Assembly: GCA_030692565.1 (NCBI GenBank)
Contig: JAUYAO010000015.1
Coordinates: forward strand, 1 to 56,596
Direction of reading: 5' to 3'
Source: Nitrospira sp.
Lineage (GTDB): Bacteria; Nitrospirota; Nitrospiria; Nitrospirales; Nitrospiraceae
Length of the DNA: 56,596 nt
Part shown: positions 25,196 to 35,800 of the stretch, in pieces
Position numbering within the stretch: the first letter of the stretch is position 1
How the letters are laid out: each line of letters opens with the position of its first letter
Made by a program: the position numbers and the translations under genes
The notes under the pieces: model-generated
The model's database searches: none
What the model saw: the letters and a program-made list of their open reading frames with translations, nothing else
Told to the model about the DNA's origin: nothing

Positions 25196-26830
25196 TCAGG
25201 AGGATACGACTTTCCCGTTCTCCAGCTTAATGACCCGATCGCCGAGATGGAAATACCGGTCATCATGCGTAATGACCACCACACTCTTCCCTCTCGCACG
25301 AAGTTCCGGCAATAGCTTCATATAAAAGACGTCCTTGTACTGCGGATCCTGATCGGCCGCCCACTCATCGAACACATACACCGGCCGGTCTTCCAGATAG
25401 GCCGTCAGCAGAGCCAGGCGTTTTCGCTGGCCCTGGGATAAATCGATTGTCGAGAATTTGCGCTCTCTTACCTCCACCTTGTGGTCAAGCTGCAAGCTGG
25501 AGAGATACGCGGCCGCCGATGTCCGAATTCGCTCTTCCTCAATGCCTAACAGTTTCTCAAATAAGTGAAAATCAGAAAACACCACCGAGAAATGCTCGCG
25601 ATACCAGTCGCGGTTGGCATCCGAGATCAAGATCCTATTTAAGGACACCTCGCCCGAGTGCGGAACATACAAGCCGGCAAGCAGCTTGACGAACGTCGAC
25701 TTCCCGCTGCCATTTCCCCCGATCACAAACGACAATTCCCCGGGACACAGCTTCAGGCTGATGGGACCGAGTGAAAATGGGTCGTTGCCCCGACTGTCTG
25801 TCGCATATTGAAACGTGACTGACTCTAATGTCAGGGACTCCATCTTTCCTGCCGTCACCAGTGGAACGACGCTGTGGCGGCTCTCAGCGGATGTGTCCAA
25901 GGACACGCCCAATCTTTGAATATTCTCAAACGCGACCTGCCCCCGTTCAACGGTCGGCAAGATACCGATGATTCCCCAAATGGGAGACATCATGTACAGC
26001 AATACCACGACATACCCGATCAATGACTCCGTCGAAAGTGGAAACAGCAAGGGAAATACAAAAAGAATGACGCCGATCATGGAATAAAAGGCGAAATGGG
26101 ACCAGGCCTCGGCAATCGCATATTGTCTGGAGGCATCGATACTGGTTCGCCGGTACAGATCGGCCGCTCCGTGGAGCTCCTGATCAATAAACTCTTTGCG
26201 CCTTTGCCTGTGAAGGGTCAACTCCTTGATCCCTTCCGTCAAAGACCGGAAATGTCTGAATAGCTGAGCTCTGGCCTCACGGGATGAGTAGATGGTCGAA
26301 AAGGCCCTGGTATGCAACCAATGATATCCCCACGCCCCCAGCAATGTGGCCGTCACGACGAGCAGAAACGTCGGCCAAGACAACCAGAGAAGATAGACCC
26401 CGCACCCGAGGACAATAGCCACATTCATCGCCAATTGCGGCAAACATTGGATCGACCACGCGAGCATGCTCACGTCGTCAGTCAGGGTGACCAGAATATT
26501 CGCATGACCGTACGCCTCAGTGCGTCGATACGGAGAGGTGAGAATCTTCTCACAGAGCGTCAGGGAGAGGTCGAGGGTCGTGTCTTGAGCAAAGCGCGCC
26601 AGGGTCAATTGCGACACAATCTGAGTGGCGAGCTTCCCTGCAACGACTGCGACAAACCCGAACGCCAGGAGAGCTTCCTGATCATGCCGCTGTTGCAGGA
26701 CTCGATTGATCAAGGCCAGCACGCCCGCGCTGCAGAGTCCGGACAACACACCCACACTGACCATGGCGGCCATCACGGAACGTGAGCGCTGGAACAGAAA
26801 CGAGACGAACCCTGGGAGGCGGATGTTCAT
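25196..26830 (-). CDS. SyrD/PvdE-type peptide ABC exporter (fused TMD-NBD)
   Basis: A 544-residue half transporter with six predicted membrane helices in the first ~300 residues and a C-terminal nucleotide-binding domain. The latter shows Walker A GGNGSGKSTFVKLLAG, signature LSQGQRKR and Walker B VYVFDEWAADQDP, followed by the switch His in VITHDDRY. The DEWAADQDP motif and overall length fit the cyclic-peptide/siderophore exporter group (SyrD, PvdE). Its start codon overlaps the NRPS stop (ATGA), so it is translationally coupled and should move the lipopeptide across the inner membrane as a homodimer. Confidence 0.92.
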   Translation of the reverse strand: MNIRLPGFVSFLFQRSRSVMAAMVSVGVLSGLCSAGVLALINRVLQQRHDQEALLAFGFVAVVAGKLATQIVSQLTLARFAQDTTLDLSLTLCEKILTSPYRRTEAYGHANILVTLTDDVSMLAWSIQCLPQLAMNVAIVLGCGVYLLWLSWPTFLLVVTATLLGAWGYHWLHTRAFSTIYSSREARAQLFRHFRSLTEGIKELTLHRQRRKEFIDQELHGAADLYRRTSIDASRQYAIAEAWSHFAFYSMIGVILFVFPLLFPLSTESLIGYVVVLLYMMSPIWGIIGILPTVERGQVAFENIQRLGVSLDTSAESRHSVVPLVTAGKMESLTLESVTFQYATDSRGNDPFSLGPISLKLCPGELSFVIGGNGSGKSTFVKLLAGLYVPHSGEVSLNRILISDANRDWYREHFSVVFSDFHLFEKLLGIEEERIRTSAAAYLSSLQLDHKVEVRERKFSTIDLSQGQRKRLALLTAYLEDRPVYVFDEWAADQDPQYKDVFYMKLLPELRARGKSVVVITHDDRYFHLGDRVIKLENGKVVSS

Positions 26831-29800
26831 GCGGACTGATTGTTGCGAGCCGGAGTTCCAACTCCTACGGCACGCTCCGGACTCGTCTGGAGGTAATTCT
26901 GCAAATGGCCGGCCAGTTCTTCAACAAACGGCGACACGAATAGACGGCCTGAATCCTCGGCTGGAATATGCACGGTGCAACTCGACCTCGCCCCTAGCTC
27001 CTGCCAGCGATGCCGAGTGTCCGGAATGACATCCTCGACATGCCGATTGGAAGCCACCACATTCACAACCTCCGCAGAAGTCGGCTCCACATGATACCGG
27101 GCCACTGCGAGGAGCGTGGCCTCCGTCAGGCGCTGCACTTGGAAATCCCTGTCCTGGATATGATCCGTGAGGGACTGTGAAAATAAAGACAGCGCGACCT
27201 GAGTCTTGCGTGTAAGAGTCACCCACCACTCGTTCATCGGTAGCCGCGAGATGCTTCGGATATCTCCGACAATCTTGCCCAGCACGATCATGGACATGAA
27301 GGCTTTCGCGACCAGACGATGCTTATACCTGCGGTAAGAATCAGGATGCCACGTGTCCATCATGAAAAGAGTGACCTGGCAACCCAGCGCTGTGAGCTGC
27401 CTGGCCATTTCATAGCCAATCAGCCCTCCGGTACAGACGCCCCCGATCAGATACGGTCCCTCAGGATACATGCGCCGCACTTCCTGCACATAGTGAGCGG
27501 CCATCTCCGACACCGAGATGAACGGCGTTTCCTTACCATCGAGCCCTCTCGCCTGCAGTCCGTAGAGCGGCTGGTCCGTCCCGAGAAGACGTGCCAGCTT
27601 GGCAAAGACCAGCACGTTTCCTCCAACACCCGGCACCATAAACAACGGCACTCCGGTTCCGCTAGGCTGTATCGCGACCAGAGACTGCCACGGGGGAACC
27701 CAACTCGCTTTGGTCAACACAGACGCAAGCTCGGCTATCGTGGGAGCTTGAAACAACGTGGCCAAGGGAAGCTGTTTTCCAAATACGAGTTCCAGCTGAT
27801 AAAACAGCTGCGCGGCCTTAAGTGAATGTCCGCCGAGATCAAAGAAATTGTCGTGAATTCCGATGTCCTGCATCCCAAGAACCTGTTGCCACAACGCCGT
27901 CAGCTGGACCTCCATTCCATTTCGAGGCCCGACATAGGGCTGACCGGCCGTATGGCTCGTCATCTCCGGCGGAGGCAAGGCACGCACATCAATTTTCTTA
28001 TTGGCCGTCAAAGGGAACGCGTCAAGAAACACAAAGAAGGACGGCACCATATACTCCGGCAGCACCGCCCGTAGGAAGGAACGCAGTTCTTCCGCTCCGG
28101 CCTCCTGCCCTTCCTGCAATACCAGGTACGCCGCCAACTGCTTCAGGCCGTGCTGATCGTCCCGTGCCGTTACAACCGCTTGCTTGATCTTGGTGTGGCG
28201 ACTGAGGATGGCCTCGATTTCGCCAAGCTCGATACGGAATCCTCGGATCTTGACCTGGTGATCGATCCGGCCCAGATGGACAATTTTCCCATCGGTTCGA
28301 TAGCGTCCGAGATCACCGGTCCGATAGAGCTTGGCAGCGGGATGAAGTGAGAACGGGTGAGGGATAAATCTGTCTGCCGTGAGGTCCGCGCGGCCATGAT
28401 ATCCCCGCGCCACCCCATCCCCTCCGATATAGATCTCTCCGGCTACACCGACCGGGACCGGCTGTAAATAGGGATCAAGCACATACACCTCCGTATTCGC
28501 GATCGGACGACCAATGGTGATTTCCGGAATATCCGAGCTGATTCGCTCGACGGTCGACCAGATCGTCGTTTCCGTCGGACCATACATGTTCCAGAGCGCC
28601 TTGGTTCGGTCACGCAACGCGATCGCAAGATCCTGCGGGAGCGCCTCGCCTCCACAGAGAGCGGTCAACGACGGACTCCCGGTCCATCCCGCCTCAAGAA
28701 GAAGCCGCCAGGTTGCGGGAGTCGCCTGCATGATGGTCGGCTGCACTCGTTCGAGGGTGTCACGAAGCTTATGTCCGTCAGTTGCGACCGCTCGACTGAC
28801 AATCTCAACCCGCCCTCCGACAAGGAGTGGCAGATAGAGTTCCAACCCCGCGATGTCGAACGACAGAGTCGTGACGGAGAGAATGATGTCTTCCCGAGTA
28901 CAGCCCGGCTGGCGCTTCATGGACCACAGGAAATTCATCAGTGAACGATGCCGGATTTCCACACCCTTCGGTTGCCCGGTCGATCCTGAGGTATAGAGTA
29001 TGTAGGCAAGATCATCGGCTGAGGCCGAGGACGGCAGGTTATGCTCATCGTCTGGAGAAAAGACGTGCCCCTCGCGATCAAGGCACCAGGTACGACACGA
29101 TTGACCACTGAAACGATCGGCTAACGGGCTAGTCGTGATGACGAGCGGGGCTCCGGAGTCTTCCACCATAAACCTGACGCGATCGCGCGGATAATCCGGA
29201 TCCAGCGGGACATAACACCCTCCCGCCTTCATCACCGCGAGCAACACCGGAACCATATCCACTGACCGCTCCAGACACACGCCGACAGCCACCCCCGGAG
29301 AGACGCCGATTGCCCGCAAGGCTCGCGCCAACTGGTTCGCCTTCCCGTTGAGCTGACGATACGTGAGAACGCGCTTATCCATCGAAACAGCAACGGCTTC
29401 AGGATGGTCCTCAGCCTGTATTTCAATATGCTCCGGCAGACAGTCCGTGTGTGGATACTCAGCCGTCGTCCGATTCCACTCATACAGGATGCGTGACCGC
29501 TCTGTCTCCCCAAGCATTTTCAGCTCGGACACTCGAGCCTGCGGGTTCGACATCGCACTCTCGATCAACGCCAGATAATGTCCGGCAAAGCGCTCAACAG
29601 TCTCGCGCACGAATAGCGCTGAATTGAAGGTGAAGTACGCCTTCTTCGCGACTTCCAATTCGATAGACAGACTCAAATCGAACTGGGCAGAGCCAGGCTC
29701 GACCTCGAATGGCTCCCACTCCAACCCATAGAGTTGAATATCTCCAATCGGCGCATTGGCCATGTTGAATAACACCTGGACCAACGGGGCCATACTCGCA

Positions 29801-32800
29801 TCACGTTCGATCTGAAGACTTTCCACCAGTTTGTCGAAGGGATAGTCCTGGTTGGCAAACGCACCCAACGCGGCATTCTTGACACGCTCTAGAAAACCTT
29901 CAAACGAAGGATTGCCGCTGACATCGACTCGTAACGCCAAGGTATTGACGAACGTTCCAATCAACTGCTCCATCAGCATATGCGTCCGGTTTGCAATCGG
30001 ACAGCCGACGGCCAGGTCCACCTGTCCCGTATAGCGGCTCAAGAGCAGCTGGAAGCAGGCTAACATCGTCATAAAAGGAGTCACGTGTTGTTCGGCACTG
30101 AACTGTTTGAGTCGCTGGATCACGGAATCCGGAATATCTACCGCGCACAACCCTCCCTCGAAGGTTTGGACGGCCGGACGAGGAAAATCTGTCGGAAGGT
30201 GCAGGATAGGTAGATGCTCCAGCGTTTTTGTCCAGTACTGTTCTTGAGCCGCTAACACTGCATCCGTCATACACCGGCGCTGCCACACCGCGTAGTCCGC
30301 GTATTGGATGGGCAAGGTCATTTCGGGCAACGGTTGCCCCTGACACAACGCATTATAGTATGCGGCGAAATCGCGTCCGAGGATTCCAAAGGACCATTGA
30401 TCCCCGACAATATGATGAAGATTGAGGACAATCAGATGATCTTCTTGATCGAGAGTGATCAGCGAGATTCTCGCGAGCGGCCCTTTCTCGAGATCAAACG
30501 GGCGAGCGCCTTCCTGTTCGGCAATTCGTCGGGCTTCTCCCTCGCGTTGATCCGCTGGAATTCTGCGGAGGTCGATTTCAACCAGGTGAGGAGACTCCCA
30601 GGACGCAATTCGTTGCTCCAACCCGGCCCCGGTCATCGCAAAGGTTGTTCGAAACGCTTCGTGGCGTTGGGAGAGCAAATTCACGACCTGCCGAACCACC
30701 GGTACACTCATCCCTCCCTTATGTCGAGAGACGAAGAGGAGATTGTACGCGGTCGCCTCCGGCGCCAATTGTTGAACAAACCACATGCGCTGCTGGGAGA
30801 ATGACAGCGGCAACGACCCGTCACGCGAGACCGGCACGATCGGCGGCAATGGTGACGGAGCATTCCCTCGATGCTGTTCCACTCGAATCAACTCGGCGAC
30901 ACCGGCAATCGTTGGTGACTCGAACATCGAGCGCAACGGAAGCTCCACGCGGAACACTTCACGAATGCGCGAGATGATCTGTGTGGCCAAGAGAGAATGG
31001 CCGCCCATGGCAAAGAAGTTTCGATGGATGTCGATCGTCTGCTCTCCCAGCACCTCCCGCCAAATCTCAAGCAGGCCCTGTTCAATCGGATCGCGGGCCC
31101 GAACGGAGGCTGTTTCGCTCCGGTTCTCGCCCAGCATATGTTGTTGAAGAGCCAGACGATCAACTTTGCCATTGGGTAGGTACGGAATGGCATCGACTAC
31201 AAACACGGCGGCAGGAACCATGTAGGAGGGAAGTGTCCGCTTGAGAAGCTCATGAAGATAGGGACTCGTTGATCCCGGCACCTGATCGGACATCACAAAG
31301 GCAATGAGGCTTGGCCCTGTCGTCATGTCCTCTCGTACCACCACGGCAGCGGCGCGGACACCCGGTAATCCGCTCAGGGCAGATTCGATGTCCCCAAGCT
31401 CAATCCGATACCCCCGCACTTTCACCTGGCTGTCCGCACGCCCGACATATTCGATATTCCCGTCCTGACGCATCAGCCCAAGATCACCCGTCTTGTAGAA
31501 ACGGGCTCCCGGCACAAACGGATTCGAAAGAAACTTGGCACTCGTCAGTTCCGGAAGATTCAGATACCCTCGTGCCAAACTAGCCCCGCCGATCACAATC
31601 TCTCCCACCACCCCGACAGGAACCGGGGACAACCCTTCATCAAGCAAATAGATGGCGGCGCCGGCGATGGGCTTTCCTATTGGAATGCGCCCTCCCAACT
31701 CGGTTCCAGTCGTCTGGTACACAGTCGACCACACCGTCGCTTCCGTCGGCCCATACTCGTTATACAGCGCCGCCTCCTGAAGCCGTTCATAGTGCCGCCG
31801 CACCAGCAATACCGGGAGACTTTCTCCGGCGGACACCACCACCCGGAGTGACTGCAGTGTGGCTGCTGCCACGTCACGCAGCATCGCCTCGTATAACGAC
31901 GGCACGAGCACAATGTGAGACACCTGATGCCGGGAGATCAGCGCACCGATTTGAAGCGGATCTCGATAATTGTCTTCCGTTGGAATAACGAGAGTCCCAG
32001 CGTGGAGCAGCGTCCAGAACATGCTCGTCACGGACCCGTCAAACGCAATCGGAAAGGTCAGGAGGCAACACTCGACGGGATCTTGATAATACTGCAGTCG
32101 TGCCAGAAGGGAATGCAGGAGCGCCCCGTGCGTAATCTCTACGCCCTTGGGCCGACCCGTCGACCCAGAGGTGTAGATCACATAGGCGGCATGGTCGATC
32201 CCCAATCGCGGCCATGCCACGTGTGCATCGTGACGCTGAGCTTCTCCTGCGAGCGACTCCAATTCTATAACCGGCCCACCACCGTATGGAAGCGTAGCCC
32301 GCAGATGCCGCTGCGTCACCAGGAGCGCGACACCGGCATCCTCGAGAATCAATCTCTGCCGCTGCTCCGGCGCACTGGCATCCAAGGGCACATAGGCGGC
32401 GCCGGACTTCAGAATACCAAGAATCCCGATGAGACTTGAGACCGATCGATCGACGCACAACCCTACCCGGACGTTTCTTCCTCCCGTGACTGCATACACC
32501 GCACTGGCAAGCTGATCTACACGCACGACGAGCTCGCGATAGGACAGCCGGTCTTCTCCGCACACCACCGCCGTCCTTTCGGGAGCTTGCTTGATGCGAG
32601 CCTCGATCATCGGCAGGATGGACGTGGCCTGCTGCACGTCGACCGTAGTCCGGTTCCACTCGACCAAGAGCTGCCGTCGTTCGTCTTGCGTCAGCAGCGG
32701 GAGATCGAGCAGCCGCGAAGCGGGGTTTGCAATCAGGCCGTACAGGATCATTTCGATTTGGGCAAGCATGCGATCGACCGTTCCACCGTCGAACAATGCT

Positions 32801-35800
32801 CGGTCATAGAGCATCACCAGCTCAAGCCCCTCGATCCCATTGACGACCAATAGCGTGAGATCAAGCTCGACCGCCACATCATCAAGCGGGACGTGTCTGA
32901 CCGACAATCCCTCGAGATGCAACTCGCTGAGAGGATCGTCCTCCCACACGATCATGACATTGAACACATGCGGCGAGTCTGCAGCCCTTCGTCCCTTGAG
33001 CGCACCGATCACTCGTTCGAACGGAACATCTTGATGATCGTAGGCATCGCATACGGTCTGCCGAGCGCGACGGAGGAGCTGCTCTCCCGTATCGACATCG
33101 GAGAGGTCCATGCGCAAGGCCACGGTATTGGCGAAATACCCCACCACATCCTGCCAGTGCGATTGACTCCGATTCGCCACTACCGTCCCGACGACGATAT
33201 CGGTCGTCCGGGTGGCGCGTTGGAGCCAGGCGCACAACGCGGAATAGACCGCCATGAATTTGGTCGTGCCCTGCCGGCTGCAGAACGCTCCCAGGTCAGC
33301 CACCATCGATTCGGGAAGCGCGCGGATTCTTGATCCTCCCTGGAACAACGGCACACGCGGGCGCGGGCGGTCAGCAGGCAGGTCCAGTACAGATGGCATG
33401 CGGTCCAACTGGCGCTGCCAGTATCCCAGCTGAGCGACGTATCGTTCACTCTCCAACTGGTTCCTCTGCCATTGGCTGAATTCAAGATACGATCGCGGCG
33501 AATGCGCGGGAATCATCGCCGGATCTTTAGGTCGCGACCTGTACTGTTGCGTAAGTTCCCGGCACAGCAACCGCAAGGACCACCCATCCGAGACAAGGCG
33601 ATGAACGGTTAGGATGCAGAGGTGCTCCCTATCTTCTATCTCAAGAAGAAATGCTCTGAGCAAGGGAGGGCATCCCAAGTCAAATGGAACAAGGACTTCT
33701 TCCCGAATCCTCCGGCGGATTTCTGCGTCACGGTTTGAGGGAGAGAGATCGCGCAAGGAGGCCCGGGTGACCTTCGCGACGGCTTTGGTCGCAGTCGCCT
33801 GATAGGGAAGCTCCCCAACTGAGGCAAACCCCATCCTCAATATGTCATGCCGCTGTACAAGCTCCTGGATGCTGGCATCGAAGGCAGTAAGATCTAACTG
33901 TCCGGACAGCCTCATCCCGATGGAAATGTGATTCAACGCGCTGCCAGGCTGTACTTGCTCCAAAAACCATAACCGCTCTTGACTGCAGGAAAGCGGAGAC
34001 CGACCCACTTCCCCGTCCTCTGCCTGGAGGCCTCTCCCCTCAGATTCCGGCCCGCCGGCCTGGCCACGCGAGCTCCGCTCTGGCCCGAAAGCGGCCTCCG
34101 AGAGAGCCGTCTGAAGATAGGCCGCGAGATCCCGCACAGTCCCCTGGCCAAATAACTGGCCGAATGAAAGTTCAACCCCACACTCCTGTTCAAGTCGATT
34201 CTTGACCAGGCTGGTACCGAGGGAATCCAACCCGATATTGACCAAGGGCATTCCCGCTTCAATTTTGGAGACGGGGAGCCCTGACTGTTCTGCGAATACA
34301 CGCTGGACATAACTTTCAAGCCCTTCGCCGCGCTTCAACAGGTCGTGAACCTTTCGAGAGCCTTCAGCGATCGACCCCGAACTAGTCACGGCCTCTTCAG
34401 CCGGGAGCATCTGTGTGGAAAGCACGGCCAGCGACTGTTCCAGATATGCCTTTCGACAGGCTTGCCGTTGCACTTTTCCGCTTGAAGTCTTTGGAATCGC
34501 CCCATGCCGCGCCAGGACAACCCCCCACACCGGCACTTCAAACCGTTCCGCCAGAGTGACGCGAACGGCCGTCGCCACCTCTTCGGCCCGCAGCTCCTGT
34601 TGGCGATCGACTTCAAGCACCATAATCAAGCGCTCGACCTCGTCCACTTCGACTGAGAAAGCCACGCATCCACCGCTCCGTGCCATGGGGTGGCAGACTT
34701 CAACGGCTGCTTCCAAGTCTTGAGGATAGATATTCCTCCCGTTCAGGATGATCAGATCTTTGAGACGACCGGTAATGACGACCTGCCCCTCACTGAAGAA
34801 CCCCAAGTCTCCCGTACGGAGAAAATGCTCCTCAGGCCGACCGGAAACCTGAGCGTTGAATGCCTCGATGGTCGCCTCAGCCCTCCGCCAATACCCTAAG
34901 GCCACGCTAGGACTGGACACCCAGATCTCTCCGACTTGGCCGGCGGCACATTCGAGTCCACTACCCGGTTCGACGATGATGACCTGCGAACCTGGAAGCG
35001 GACGACCACACCCCACAAGCTCGCGTACGCCCACATCATCCGGCCTTCGGACTTCGACCCGATGTGATTCAAGCGCAGCCGAATCCACCGTGATCATATG
35101 GGGTGCTTCAGCCCGCGCGGTGCTGGACACCACCAGGGTGGCCTCAGCCAACCCATATGCCGGCATGAATGCATTCCCCTTGAATCCGTGGGGGGCAAAC
35201 ACTTGGGTGAACGTATTGATGGTCCGGTGATGAATAGGCTCGGCTCCACAACTGGCCACCGCCCAGCGCGCAAGATCACCGGACCAGCCCGGCTGTTTTT
35301 GAAAGGCCTTTACACAAGCATCGTAGGCAAAGCTCGGAGCGCCGCTATGCGTAATACCCCACCGGTCGATGGCTTCAAGCCAGCGGAGTGGCCGCCGAAG
35401 AAATGTAAGCGGTGATAAGAGGAACGCCGGAATGCCCCCATATAAGGGTGCAAGAATCCCGTGCACCAATCCATAGTCGTGAAAATACGGGAGCCAGCAC
35501 AACGAGCGGCTCTCCGCATTGACTCCTGCTGTCTGATGAATGGCTTCACATTGAGCCAGGACGTTGCGGTGACTGACCATCACACCACGTGGTGTCGCCG
35601 TTGAACCTGACGTATATTGCAAATAGGCTAGATCCGAAATCGGCGAACGGCGTTCCAGGCTCGGCCACCCCTCACCCGTTGGTTGATCAGTGGCGAGCCA
35701 TTGGACCTGGCGATCCGGGGCCACGAGGGATTGCTCCGCACACAGGGTCTGGATGCCAGTCGTCGTCAGAACGAGCGCGGCTTGCGCATCATCCAGGATG

